Assembly: GCA_964609215.1 (NCBI GenBank)
Contig: CAZSQZ010000004.1
Location: forward strand, 1 to 64,000
Origin: JABDKJ01 sp964609215
GTDB taxonomy: Bacteria > Bacteroidota > Bacteroidia > Flavobacteriales_D > JABDKJ01
DNA length: 64,000 nucleotides
Direction of reading: 5' to 3'
The position numbers and the translations under genes are program-made. The notes below the pieces were generated by a model, which ran no database searches, was not told the DNA's origin, and worked only from the letters and a program-made list of their open reading frames with translations. Numbering within the stretch: position 1 is the stretch's first letter; every line of letters begins with the position of its first letter. Below, in pieces: positions 1-9,213 of this stretch.

Positions 1-196
1 TCCTTAGAATGTGGATGGATTAAATATATAAATAAAGTTTAATAAAGAGTAATGGCTAACTATATGAGACTACTAAATAATGCCAATAATTAGCCTCTCT
101 TTTTTGGCAAAGTGCCTGTTGTTATGGTCAAAAACACTAATTCCCAATCCATTCGATGTAAATAATTAAACGAATACTTTTAAATTGCGCGCCCTT

Positions 197-733
197 ATGG
201 CAGACAAGAAAAGAAGTAAAACAATAGAGAAAATCATTAGTGGGCTATACTCTACTAATCAAAGTGAGATTAAGAAAGCATTGAAGCAAATTCCCGCAAA
301 AGGAAATGAAGAAGTGATTGTTCCACTTTTAGAATTGTATGCTGACACTGGTTCTGAAGAAATAAAAGCAGATATTTCATCCATCGTTTTACAATTAAAA
401 AATGAAGATTGTATTCCTCCGCTGCTTGAGGCCCTTGAAGAAGATAAGTTTAAGGAAATAAAGAGCTTTATTATCTCGGCATTTTGGAATAACAATTTCG
501 ATATGGGAAATCACTTAGATATTCTTACCAAACATGCTGTGAGTGGAGACTATTTAACGGCCCTTGAATCTTTAACTGTTATTGAAAATCAGGAAGGTCC
601 CTTTCAAGATGAAACATTAATGGATGCCATAATTACCTCCAGAGAATATTTATCCGAAAAAAAAGAAGAGGATAAAATGCCCTTAATAGCTAGCATTTAC
701 AAGGTTCTTGAAAACTTTGAACTCAATCAATAA
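197..733 (+). CDS. HEAT-repeat-like hypothetical protein
   Basis: The gene encodes about 178 residues of amphipathic helices, with a pattern like HEAT/armadillo repeats (stretches such as VIVPLLELYAD and CIPPLLEALEEDKF in the first half). There is no signal peptide or membrane segment, so it should be cytoplasmic. I chose the ATG at 197. An in-frame TTG at 185 would add only four residues. Family knowledge suggests a protein-interaction scaffold, but no partner or function can be read from the sequence. It stands alone, and its stop codon runs directly into a hairpin terminator. Confidence 0.7.
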   Translation: MADKKRSKTIEKIISGLYSTNQSEIKKALKQIPAKGNEEVIVPLLELYADTGSEEIKADISSIVLQLKNEDCIPPLLEALEEDKFKEIKSFIISAFWNNNFDMGNHLDILTKHAVSGDYLTALESLTVIENQEGPFQDETLMDAIITSREYLSEKKEEDKMPLIASIYKVLENFELNQ

Positions 734-783
734 AAAAAGGAGCTGCGTGGGCTTTTTCTTAATGCAACAAACTCTTTATAGAT
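728..783 (+). repeat. dispersed repeat, copy 1
   Basis: Twenty-six bases starting at 728 are identical to bases starting at 3943 (an A-run followed by GGAGCTGCGTGGGCT). After a diverged stretch both copies share TTTATAGAT (775-783 and 4003-4011). The copies are 56 and 69 bases long and in the same orientation. Confidence 0.55.
732..758 (+). terminator. degenerate hairpin terminator after the HEAT-like gene
   Basis: An A-run, GGAGC, the loop TGCGTGG, then GCTTTTT follow the stop codon at once. The stem is weakened relative to the perfect copy at 3947-3974 because two G-C pairs are now G-T. It is part of a two-copy dispersed repeat. Confidence 0.5.
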
Positions 784-934
784 TGAATAAATAGGTTTTG
801 ACCGTAATTATTAGAAATAGTAACACTCTCCAAAAAATAGTACAGTTTAAAATAGAATAAAGGAGATAAATCTTAACTGAAATGAGTAAAAGTAAATTTA
901 CTTCAATTCTAATCCCAAGATATTCTCAAACCTG

Positions 935-3340
935 TTAGTCGGTCACAACATTGACATAATTAGCCAATAGATGATTCTTATCCAAAATACCTTGTCCCGT
1001 GGGAGGAGCAGAAGGGTTCTGACCATCGATTAGCAAAGAAACTCCAGATGCACTAAAAATAGGTAATTGATTTGCATCTAATAGTGATCTAAAAATGTTC
1101 AATATTTCATTTACCTCATTTGAAGGCAATGAACAATCTGAATAGTTAAAAGTATAAATACCGATAGTTGAATACGGAAAAATGTCTGCATAAACAACCT
1201 CTGAAAGTGCTCCAAATTCAATATTTGACAGATTAACATTGTCGGAGAGATTTATTGAAGTAACACTGCTTAAGGCATTAGCAATTATTGTATTTACATT
1301 ACTATTTTCAGAGATATTTACCAAAGCACAAGAGTTCAATGCGTTTATTTCTATAGAGTTCAAATCATTATTATTTTCAATAACGATTATATCTGTATAT
1401 TCTAAACTTGGAAAATCCAAGGAAACCAGACCATTATTTATTACACCCAGGAAAGAAGGATCATCCTCAACATTTTGGATTATCGTCAAATTATTCACAT
1501 TTAAATCAACAAGCTCTACATTATCAAAGCACAGAAAAGTTTGCCAAACTTCATTAAGCGATTGCAAGTTAAAAGATGTCATATTCTGATTGTTTGTGCA
1601 AAAAATTCCTTGATCGATAGAAACAAGAAAATCAACTTCATCTCCAACTTTTTCCAACAACTGCATACTAACGCTTTCCACCTCATTTTCTGAAATAGAT
1701 AACTTTTCCCCAATATTTTCAATTGCATCTAAGGAGATAATCCCAAATCCATTATTATTTGTAATATCAATGGACTCAGAAACATATTGTAAATTGGGAA
1801 AAGCAATGGAATTGTATTGATTATTCATCACATCCAAAGTTCCTGTCATGCTAACCCCACCGAAATTTCCCTGACCAAAGGCATTATCTTTTATCGAAAA
1901 AGATTCTGACACTTCAATGTTTCCAGATAAATCTATATCTGAAGTAATGTTAGATTCAAAATTAAAATCTTGCAAAACAGCATTACTTGACATTATAAAA
2001 AAGTCAAATGAATTTTCTGTAATTGTTATTTCGTCAAGTTCGTTGGCATTCTCTATCAACAAGGATCCTTCAATATCATTACCATTCAAATAAATAATAT
2101 TTGCAGCACTGAATTTTACATTAAGATCTTGAATAATATTAGATTCAAAAACTAGTGATTCGATATCGTTAATTTGATCTGCATTCAAATTAGCCAATTC
2201 ATTATTCAAAAATGAGAATGAGTTTACCAATTCCAGGTTATTCAGATTAATATCTAAGGAAATATTACTGTTTTGAATAGTAATATTTTCTGCTTGTGTA
2301 AGTGATGGAAATTCCAAATTTGATATTAAATTATTGCTGTCAAAAGATAGATTACTAACATTATTTAATAACTCAAAATTGACACTTTCCAAATTAATAT
2401 TATCCAGAATTGATAAAGATCCTGTAGATTCAAGCACAGGAAAACTCATTTGAGACAACCCACTATTCTTAGCAATAAATAAACCTCCAGCATTAGTTAA
2501 AGCTTCAAAACTCATTTGATTCAAATTGGGATTATTATCGATTGTGCCAATGGTATTAATAGCTTCTAAACTCTGAAATTCAATATTCAGTAGTTCTGGA
2601 TTGTTTGAAATGACAAAAGCTGAAAATACTATTTTGGTCTCAGGAATAATTATTTGCTCTAGATTCGCATTATCGGAAATTCTTAATTCAATCAATTCAT
2701 TTTCGGAAATACCTGATAAATCTAAGGTGGTTAAATTACTTGTATTTTGCACATACAGGAATCGAGTAGATTCGCCTATTTCATTTGCTAACTTCTGATC
2801 TGCTTCCGCATCTGATATATCACCAGTCAAAATCACCCACACTTTATTCTCATTCCCTCCTACTGAATTTGGTAGAGTAATTGTATTTCCATCTGAAATA
2901 CTCAACTCATTTCCTGAAAGCTCTAACTCTTGTTTTTCCTCTACCGTTTTGGCATGCAAGGCATAAGGAACACTTAAAAGCTGACTAGTTCCTTCAATCG
3001 TATAAGTAGTCCCTCCATTGAGATCAAATTCAGTCTTTATAAAGTAAGGGCCATTCTCCCAATCTATATCCGCAAAAACCCCTGTAATGGCCACTCCCGC
3101 ACCAACTTCCACACTAACAAGTCCATTCTCATTGGTCATTGGTAATTGTGTCTCCACATAAACTTCAGTTCCGTTAGCACCGCCTTGAAGAATACTGCTT
3201 TGCATGCCAATTATAGTATTGACGACTAAATTATTAGTAGCATCTCGAACAACAGCTTGATAGCTCATTTTTTCAGGAGCTTGAGCATAGGTAGACAAAC
3301 AAAATAAAATACCTGCAAAAAAGGATAGTGTATATTTCAT
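935..3340 (-). CDS. secreted L-domain-like repeat protein
   Basis: The protein has 801 residues. A signal peptide (about 1-19, ending TYAQA) is followed by a domain of about 120 residues seen in many Bacteroidota surface and tail-fibre-like proteins (KMSYQAVVRDA near the start, LLSVPYALHAKT near 130). From about 165 to 760 there are irregular repeats of 22-26 residues rich in N, L, I and S, resembling receptor L-domain or BspA-like leucine-rich repeats, so a long solenoid is expected. No T9SS sorting tail is visible at the C-terminus, which ends in YVNVVTD. It lies 3 bases downstream of a small protein that does carry such a tail, so the two are probably co-transcribed. The ligand is unknown; an adhesion role is inference. 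Confidence 0.75.
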   Translation of the reverse strand: MKYTLSFFAGILFCLSTYAQAPEKMSYQAVVRDATNNLVVNTIIGMQSSILQGGANGTEVYVETQLPMTNENGLVSVEVGAGVAITGVFADIDWENGPYFIKTEFDLNGGTTYTIEGTSQLLSVPYALHAKTVEEKQELELSGNELSISDGNTITLPNSVGGNENKVWVILTGDISDAEADQKLANEIGESTRFLYVQNTSNLTTLDLSGISENELIELRISDNANLEQIIIPETKIVFSAFVISNNPELLNIEFQSLEAINTIGTIDNNPNLNQMSFEALTNAGGLFIAKNSGLSQMSFPVLESTGSLSILDNINLESVNFELLNNVSNLSFDSNNLISNLEFPSLTQAENITIQNSNISLDINLNNLELVNSFSFLNNELANLNADQINDIESLVFESNIIQDLNVKFSAANIIYLNGNDIEGSLLIENANELDEITITENSFDFFIMSSNAVLQDFNFESNITSDIDLSGNIEVSESFSIKDNAFGQGNFGGVSMTGTLDVMNNQYNSIAFPNLQYVSESIDITNNNGFGIISLDAIENIGEKLSISENEVESVSMQLLEKVGDEVDFLVSIDQGIFCTNNQNMTSFNLQSLNEVWQTFLCFDNVELVDLNVNNLTIIQNVEDDPSFLGVINNGLVSLDFPSLEYTDIIVIENNNDLNSIEINALNSCALVNISENSNVNTIIANALSSVTSINLSDNVNLSNIEFGALSEVVYADIFPYSTIGIYTFNYSDCSLPSNEVNEILNIFRSLLDANQLPIFSASGVSLLIDGQNPSAPPTGQGILDKNHLLANYVNVVTD

Positions 3341-3343
3341 GGA

Positions 3344-3823
3344 TTAGTTTTTAATAATTTTAAATATCTTCTCACCTATGATGTCATTACTTAAATAAAT
3401 GAAATAAAGCCCTGTTTCTAAAGCGCTCAAATCTATTTGTGTATTCTGACTAATAAGTTCTTTGCGTTCAATAAGTTTCCCCATTTGATCGTATACCGAG
3501 TAGTTTATTTTTTGAGATACAGCTACTGTTGAAGAAAGTGTTAAAATTCCAGATGTTGGGTTGGGATAAATTTCGACATCCAATTCTAATACTCCTTCGC
3601 CTAAGCCCACAATATATACTTCAAATGCTTTTTGCACACCTTGTGAGGCTTCCCCGTCTGAACTTGTTGTTGTCGAATAAAAGACTTGGCCAAGACTATA
3701 ATGAATACTTCCTTCGCTTCCTGAAGCATTACCAAAAGAAGAATTGACTCCAGTTTGAGCATAATTCTGACTAAAAGCAAGAACAGTGATAACTATCGCA
3801 ATTGACTTTTGGATTGGTTTCAT
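3344..3823 (-). CDS. small secreted protein with T9SS type A sorting tail
   Basis: The protein has 159 residues. The signal peptide (1-22) ends NYAQ. The middle carries GSIHYSLGQVFYST, a segment common in Bacteroidota exported proteins. The C-terminal 75 residues form a T9SS type A domain: VEIYPNPTSGILTL, YDQMGKLI, LETGLYFIYLSND, then a basic end (KIFKIIKN). This tail directs export through the Por/T9SS translocon and anchoring at the cell surface. There is almost nothing else in the protein, so it may be a tail-only member or partner of the 801-residue protein directly downstream. Confidence 0.75.
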   Translation of the reverse strand: MKPIQKSIAIVITVLAFSQNYAQTGVNSSFGNASGSEGSIHYSLGQVFYSTTTSSDGEASQGVQKAFEVYIVGLGEGVLELDVEIYPNPTSGILTLSSTVAVSQKINYSVYDQMGKLIERKELISQNTQIDLSALETGLYFIYLSNDIIGEKIFKIIKN

Positions 3824-3942
3824 AGTGCGTTTTTTGATAATGAGAGAGTTTTCTTACCATTAAAGTAAGAAAAAAATCATAATTACTCAATTCACTTCTG
3901 ATTTCTCAACGCAAGTTTCAAAGTACAAACCTTAAGTTAATC

Positions 3943-4011
3943 CAATAAAAAAAGGAGCTGCGTGGGCTCCTTTTAATAACTGTTTCATAACCAAACAATC
4001 TTTTTATAGAT
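3943..4011 (+). repeat. dispersed repeat, copy 2
   Basis: This copy shares its first 26 bases with 728-753 and its last 9 bases (TTTATAGAT) with 775-783. It lies in an intergenic region and contains a perfect hairpin. Confidence 0.55.
3947..3974 (-). terminator. bidirectional hairpin terminator
   Basis: AAAAGGAGC (3950-3958) pairs perfectly with GCTCCTTTT (3966-3974) around the loop TGCGTGG. The flanking A-run gives seven T residues on the minus strand. It could stop transcripts from the gene ending at 4267 and also works structurally on the plus strand. Confidence 0.6.
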
Positions 4012-4266
4012 GGTTTATGCTCTTTTGACGCTGTCAAAACAAAAAGTCACAGAAATTTGAAAATTTTTTTTTGATCCAAAAAAGCAGAGTTAAGATCTTG
4101 TTTTAACCGGATACATTGACACTATGCAATCAAGCTTGAATGTAGCATGAAAACCAGCGTTTTCTTAATTTAAGTATAGCACTGCTAAACTCATTAAAAC
4201 TGAATGCAGCGTTTATTTCTAGCCGATTTAATGGATAAAATAAATTCTCTAATCCGAAATTCGGAT

Positions 4267-4755
4267 TTAAGGCTTTACTATTTTGTAAATTCTTTCCCCC
4301 AGTAAGTCATTCCTTATCTTAAGAAAATAAGCTCCTGATTGATATAGACTCATATCAATATCTATATTTTGCTGCAGGAAATCACTAGTTTCTTTTTGCT
4401 CTCCACTTTCGCTGTACATTGAATAGTTCATTTCCCGAGAAATAGCTTCTTCGCTATAAATAGAAACCATATACACCTCAGAAGAATCTTGAATTAGCTC
4501 AACCTCAACTTCCAAAGGTCCTACTCCAACATCAAAGGAGAATATTTCGAATATTTGAAATGTTTCTTTTGGAACTTTATCCTTCTTAATAAGGTCTCCA
4601 TGTTTTTCACAAAAACCTAATTTTTCCGATTTTTTCTTTGTGCAACAATGTGGTTTAGAAGAACTAAATTGATCTATTTGTCCTAGTAATGTGTTGGTTG
4701 TGCAGATGAAGATGAAGAAAATTAGTGTTTTAAACGCTTTTCTCATGACCTTCAT
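4267..4755 (-). CDS. small secreted protein with T9SS-like tail
   Basis: The protein has 162 residues, or 159 if the second ATG at 4746 (MRKAF) is the start. A hydrophobic signal peptide covers about 8-25. The mature N-terminus is Cys/His/Lys-rich (HCCTKKK, then FCEKHGD), a possible metal site. The C-terminal half resembles a T9SS type A domain: LEVEVELI, MYSESGEQ, YQSGAYFLKIRND and IYKIVKP. The usual YPNP motif is missing, so the tail is divergent. The function is unknown; export by T9SS is inferred from the tail. Confidence 0.65.
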   Translation of the reverse strand: MKVMRKAFKTLIFFIFICTTNTLLGQIDQFSSSKPHCCTKKKSEKLGFCEKHGDLIKKDKVPKETFQIFEIFSFDVGVGPLEVEVELIQDSSEVYMVSIYSEEAISREMNYSMYSESGEQKETSDFLQQNIDIDMSLYQSGAYFLKIRNDLLGERIYKIVKP

Positions 4756-4804
4756 TTTGTATGTATAAGCTACAATTTACAAAGGACATTGGCACCTGTC
4801 AAGT

Positions 4805-4833
4805 AAAAAGGCCCTACATAAATGCAGAGCCTT
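4805..4833 (-). terminator. rho-independent terminator after the FG-GAP gene
   Basis: On the minus strand, AAGGCTCTGCA pairs with TGTAGGGCCTT (11 pairs including two G-U) around a three-base loop and is followed by five T residues. It sits 20-50 bases past the stop codon of the gene ending at 4857. Confidence 0.75.
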
Positions 4834-4856
4834 CCAATTCTTTTTCTAAGTTTAGT

Positions 4857-7637
4857 TTACTTCTTAATGAGCTTCTTGGTGAATTCCAAGTCTTCCGACT
4901 TCACATATAAGAAATAAATCCCTGGTGATAAATCAGCGGTATCTATGATTTTTCTATTTGCATTCTGACTAAAATCAATGATTTGAAGCTTTCCAATTGC
5001 ATCGTAAATTGCAAATTCATAATTACCAAACTCTGGGTTAGTGAGTTCTAAGTAAAACTGTTCATCTACAGGGTTTGGAAAAATCTCAAATGAGGCTTCC
5101 AATTCATTAACAGAGTTTGGCATAACAGTTCCTATCGTCTCCACCCTCTGACTTTCACAAAAACCAGTTTGTGTCTTTACTTCCCAATCATAGAAATAGT
5201 AGTACCATGATTCTCCAAAAGATGAATCATGAATTTCACCTGCACCATTTATATCATATGGATAGCTCACATTATCTCCACTTCTATGTAAAGATGGATC
5301 ATCACTTGTACCCAGTTGATAATTATCCCCTGGAAGAATTTCAAAGTTCAAATCCACTCTATGCTCACCTTGAGGAAGACTAACGGTAATGCTATTCAAA
5401 ACAGTTCCTCCCTGATCTCTTAACTCAATAGTTCTATCACCGGGAATGTAGGCATATACTAAAACAGATAATAGTTCAAACTCTACATCAACATCAAAAA
5501 TCAAAGAGCCGTTAAAGTTTGCGCTATTCTCACCACCACCAAATCCTGCAGAATCAGGAATTGCTACAAAAACGGTATCCAAATCATTAGCCATTTTTTC
5601 GGCAACCCAAAAGGAAGTTGTTTCTGTTAAAAAGGGTTCATAGGTATTGCCTTCATTTACTAGGTTACCTCCTATCTCCTGATCATACCATTGTGGATTT
5701 GTTCCAGTAGCCGATAAGCTTGCAGTTCCCATTCCACCGGTAACGATATCATCTGTAGTAACAGGCTCTTCAACATCTGTTACCATAACGACAACTGATT
5801 CACTGGTTCCTGAATTACACAAACCTTGGGTTTCCACAAAGTAGGTTCCTGCTGTGTTCACTGTAATACTTTGAGTATTCATATTATTGGACCATGAGTA
5901 GGATTGCGCTTCAGATGCTGTTAATGTAACAGATTCCGTTTCACAGATCTCCAGACTACCTGAAATACTTATAGTTGGATTTTCTTCTGGATCAACAATA
6001 ACTGAAAAGGTAGAGGACTGTGACGAACAAAGTGTTCCATCAAAAACGGTTACTGAATAATCTCCTGCCTCACTTACGGTTATACTTTGTGTTTCTTCTC
6101 CATTTGACCACTCCCATGCATTTCCATTCACGGCTGTGAGCGTAATACTTTCTCCAGAACAAAATTCAAGAGCTCCATCAATACTTACTGTTGGATTTGG
6201 AGCAATACATAAATCCTCAATAATTGTAATACACTGATTTAAGTTGGGTTCAACTGCAACATCCACTATTCCTGAAGGCCATAAAACAACCAATGAATCC
6301 AATTGTGTGTTTGCACCAAAACCAAAAGTCTGAGTCAGTGAGTTCATTATACCATAACTTGAACCTGCTCTCACCTCTCTTATTTGTTGTCCCCATGGTC
6401 CATAAGCAGTAATTCTTGCTCCAATAGCATCCCTGTTGGATACTGTTCCCTCCAACGAAACACTGATAAAATTATTGGAATTGGTATCATTCAGCCAAAG
6501 CTTATCTTCTATATTACTAGGATTGGTAAAGATATTGGCATAGCCTCCATAGATATCTATAAAGCCATCATTATTCAAATCTCCCAATGCATAAGATTCC
6601 ATATCATCATTATCAAAAGGATTTGAAAGTTTGGTAAACGTACCGTCCTGATTACTTTGATATAATTCATGCTCTGCACCAGCAATGAAAATATCTAACC
6701 ATCCATCATTATCAAAATCTACAAAAACAGCTTGAAGAGGGAAAGAAGATGTTAAGATTCCACCTGCAGAAGCAACATCTGTATAGACTCCATTATCATT
6801 TCTCAATAATTGATTATTGGTATCATGGCTGGTTAAGAAGATATCAAAGTCTCCGTCATTATCATAATCGCCAAAATCTGCAGTCCAAGATTGATTTCCT
6901 ATATCTAAGCCATAAGCTGCCGCATTTTCCGTGAAATTGTAATTCCCATCATTCTCAAAAAGAAGATTGATTCTTCTCGGATCGGTTGGGTCATTTACAC
7001 TTTGTCTGCATTTTGCAATATATAAATCCAGATCGCCATCTAAATCAAAATCTGTCCATGAAATACCATAGTTTCCGCTATCGTCAGAAGAAGAAACATC
7101 GAAATCAATAATATCACTTGGGACAAAATCTCCAGATCCATCATTTAACCAAATTCTGCTCTCACCATCATCGTGACAGGAAAAAATATCTACTGATCCA
7201 TCGTTGTTAAAATCGGTAAAGCAAGATCCTTGCATAAAGAAACTAGTACCTGGAAGGTCTTCCATTGAATAATTGCTACCCGTTGCATCTGCTGTAATCA
7301 AATGCGCGCCATCATAAGCTCCTCCACAGAAAACATCACTGTATCCATTTTCATCTACATCTGCTACCACTAAACTCCACTGATTATTGTTTGATACCGA
7401 TCCCAAATTCATATTCAGGAATGTTCCATCAATTTGCTGCAATTCAATCATAAGAATTTTAGATTGATCTAAGTGAATGATATCATCTAAATGATCACCA
7501 TTTACATCCGTAACCGCCATTGCCACACCATTGTTACTTGGCACAGGCAGTAAGTTGGATTGATCTGTAAAACTGATTTGAGATATTCCTTGAACTGCAA
7601 ACATCAAGGATAAAAACAGAGGTAAAACTTTATTCAT
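4857..7637 (-). CDS. T9SS-exported FG-GAP/ASPIC repeat protein
   Basis: The protein has 926 residues. A signal peptide (about 1-20) is followed by FG-GAP/VCBS repeats up to about 390, with many calcium-loop-like DxDxDG/DFDNDG motifs (DFDLDGDLDLY, DYDNDGDFDIF, DFDNDGWLDIF). An ASPIC/UnbV-type domain follows at about 390-465 (SNRDAIGARI, SGIVDV). Next come two Ig-like segments of about 85 residues, each with a C-(S/E)-GES/TES-(I/V)TLTA strand, a beta-rich region, and a T9SS type A tail (IFPNPVDEQFYLEL, LSPGIYFLYVKS, KKLIKK). The expected structure is a beta-propeller surface protein; the ligand is not predictable. It has its own terminator downstream. Confidence 0.85.
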   Translation of the reverse strand: MNKVLPLFLSLMFAVQGISQISFTDQSNLLPVPSNNGVAMAVTDVNGDHLDDIIHLDQSKILMIELQQIDGTFLNMNLGSVSNNNQWSLVVADVDENGYSDVFCGGAYDGAHLITADATGSNYSMEDLPGTSFFMQGSCFTDFNNDGSVDIFSCHDDGESRIWLNDGSGDFVPSDIIDFDVSSSDDSGNYGISWTDFDLDGDLDLYIAKCRQSVNDPTDPRRINLLFENDGNYNFTENAAAYGLDIGNQSWTADFGDYDNDGDFDIFLTSHDTNNQLLRNDNGVYTDVASAGGILTSSFPLQAVFVDFDNDGWLDIFIAGAEHELYQSNQDGTFTKLSNPFDNDDMESYALGDLNNDGFIDIYGGYANIFTNPSNIEDKLWLNDTNSNNFISVSLEGTVSNRDAIGARITAYGPWGQQIREVRAGSSYGIMNSLTQTFGFGANTQLDSLVVLWPSGIVDVAVEPNLNQCITIIEDLCIAPNPTVSIDGALEFCSGESITLTAVNGNAWEWSNGEETQSITVSEAGDYSVTVFDGTLCSSQSSTFSVIVDPEENPTISISGSLEICETESVTLTASEAQSYSWSNNMNTQSITVNTAGTYFVETQGLCNSGTSESVVVMVTDVEEPVTTDDIVTGGMGTASLSATGTNPQWYDQEIGGNLVNEGNTYEPFLTETTSFWVAEKMANDLDTVFVAIPDSAGFGGGENSANFNGSLIFDVDVEFELLSVLVYAYIPGDRTIELRDQGGTVLNSITVSLPQGEHRVDLNFEILPGDNYQLGTSDDPSLHRSGDNVSYPYDINGAGEIHDSSFGESWYYYFYDWEVKTQTGFCESQRVETIGTVMPNSVNELEASFEIFPNPVDEQFYLELTNPEFGNYEFAIYDAIGKLQIIDFSQNANRKIIDTADLSPGIYFLYVKSEDLEFTKKLIKK

Positions 7638-7756
7638 TTAACTATTAATTATTATCAAATTTACTACAAAAAACGCTGAATTCATGGGGCTTAAGCATCA
7701 ATTCATCCATTAATTACATATGAGGATAAAAAGGTTTATCTATAATTTAAACCCCA

Positions 7757-8338
7757 TTAACCATGCATTGTTTCCTTTTTTCCATATTTATCAATAATGG
7801 AAGCCTCATATTCTAGGAATTCTTTCCATCTCTTATTTACCTTTTCGGTGTCATAAACTTGTCGGGCAAAATTTAAAAAAGTGGTGTAATGGTTGGCCTC
7901 ACTTATCATCAATTCATGATAAAAAACCTTTAAGTCTTCATCCTTAATTTCTTCTGATAACAATCTAAAACGCTCGCAGCTTCTTGCTTCTATCATGGCA
8001 GAAAACAATAGCTTATCTGAAAGTCTTTGTTCTTTGCTACCTCCCCTATTAATAAAGCTCATTAGGTCATGAACATATTCATCTTTTCTTTCTGGCCCTA
8101 ATTTTAAACCTCTTGCCTTAATTTTCTCATGAACCATTTTGAAATGTTCCATTTCCTCCAGCGCAATTTCCATGAGCTCGGAAACCATTTCCGTATAATC
8201 TGGAAATTTGGTAATCAAGGAAATGGCATTTGAAGCAGCTTTTTGCTCACACCAAGCATGATCCGTTAAAATCTCTTCGATATTCTTCTCTACAATATTA
8301 ACCCATCTAGGGTCTGTAGGCAGCTTTAAACCTAGCAT
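7757..8338 (-). CDS. miaE: tRNA-(ms2io6A)-hydroxylase MiaE-like
   Basis: The protein has 193 residues from the ATG at 8338; an in-frame TTG one codon upstream is less likely. MiaE is a non-heme di-iron monooxygenase that hydroxylates ms2i6A at position 37 of tRNAs. Ferritin-like metal ligands are visible in two helix pairs: ExxxH in EEMEHFKMVHEK (about 85-96), and E and H residues in IEARSCERF and ISEANHYTTF. The length fits the bacterial family. It is cytoplasmic, has no operon partner and faces away from the TetR gene by a gap of about 90 bases on the same strand. Confidence 0.85.
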   Translation of the reverse strand: MLGLKLPTDPRWVNIVEKNIEEILTDHAWCEQKAASNAISLITKFPDYTEMVSELMEIALEEMEHFKMVHEKIKARGLKLGPERKDEYVHDLMSFINRGGSKEQRLSDKLLFSAMIEARSCERFRLLSEEIKDEDLKVFYHELMISEANHYTTFLNFARQVYDTEKVNKRWKEFLEYEASIIDKYGKKETMHG

Positions 8339-8428
8339 CAATTAAATTTGATGCAATTTAAGGATAATAAAAGGCTTGAACCTAAATTATGGGTAGACTT
8401 TCTAGTCCGACTCCAAATAGCAATAAAA

Positions 8429-9076
8429 TTAATTGCTGAATTCCGAAAAAACCTCAAGATAGTTTTTGGTCTTCACCTCTTCTTTAAGCAGACCATTGAA
8501 TTTCATTTTGAAGTATTCTTCAAAAGCTTTTTCCAAAGTGATGTTCAATTCATCTAAATATTCAGGTACCGATAGAAGTTGAAAAAAGATCTTATCGCTC
8601 ATAACCAACATAGACAAATTGATCTTATTAAAGACCCCATTTTCTATGCCTTCTTGATAGTATTTTTTAATGGATTGAATACACTCGTTTTGAAAATTTG
8701 AAAACAACTTCCATTGCTCCGGATAAACTTTTTGCAAGTCATTTAAAAATACATTAGAAAAATCGGAAAGACCCGAGGTGAAATACTGAATACCTTTATA
8801 GTAACGTACCAAAAAAGGCAAGTTTTGATTCTGCAAATAATCATTTAAACCCGATAATTCCTTAATCTTTATATCTATAACGGACTCAATAATTTCATCC
8901 TTAGATTTAAAATGGTTGTAAATAGTTGCTTTGCTTATTTCTAAATAATTGGCTAGCTGATCCATGCTATACCCCAAAAGTCCTTCGCTTTTAAAGTGGG
9001 GAATTAACTTTCTTACCCACTTCTCTTTTTTACGCTGATCGTATAAACGGTCTTTGTCAATGCTTTTTCGTCCCAT
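8429..9076 (-). CDS. TetR/AcrR-family transcriptional regulator
   Basis: The protein has 215 residues. The N-terminal helix-turn-helix lies at about 35-65 (SMDQLANYLEISKATIYNHF, then KSKDEII), the signature of TetR repressors. The remaining 140 residues are a helical ligand-binding and dimerisation region with no assignable ligand. It is divergent from the potassium channel gene (starts 137 bases apart), so it may regulate itself or that gene. That link is only inferred from position. Confidence 0.85.
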   Translation of the reverse strand: MGRKSIDKDRLYDQRKKEKWVRKLIPHFKSEGLLGYSMDQLANYLEISKATIYNHFKSKDEIIESVIDIKIKELSGLNDYLQNQNLPFLVRYYKGIQYFTSGLSDFSNVFLNDLQKVYPEQWKLFSNFQNECIQSIKKYYQEGIENGVFNKINLSMLVMSDKIFFQLLSVPEYLDELNITLEKAFEEYFKMKFNGLLKEEVKTKNYLEVFSEFSN

Positions 9077-9213
9077 GAATTTAGTCGGTTTAGATATTGT
9101 GTGTATATCTTAAATATGTGCGGGTAAAAGGTACAAAAATATTGAACATTCCCTAGTGTTGTTTTTATAAGTTGCTTGCATTATGTTTTTATTCTTTTTT
9201 ATACTATTACATC

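Larger units (their letters stand above)
3824..4266. other. 443-base intergenic region without a gene
   Basis: I see no convincing coding frame. The stretch holds a 9-bp hairpin (TTTTCTTAC at 3849-3857, GTAAGAAAA at 3865-3873) upstream of the 159-residue gene, the second copy of the dispersed repeat with a perfect terminator (3947-3974), and a short palindrome (AATCCG/CGGATT, about 4252-4268) at the end of the next minus-strand gene. The rest is A/T-rich and featureless. Confidence 0.6.

Noticed and set aside
1..196. Search for the end of an upstream gene or a small RNA in the first bases
   Set aside because: All frames are short and A/T-rich; nothing could be supported.
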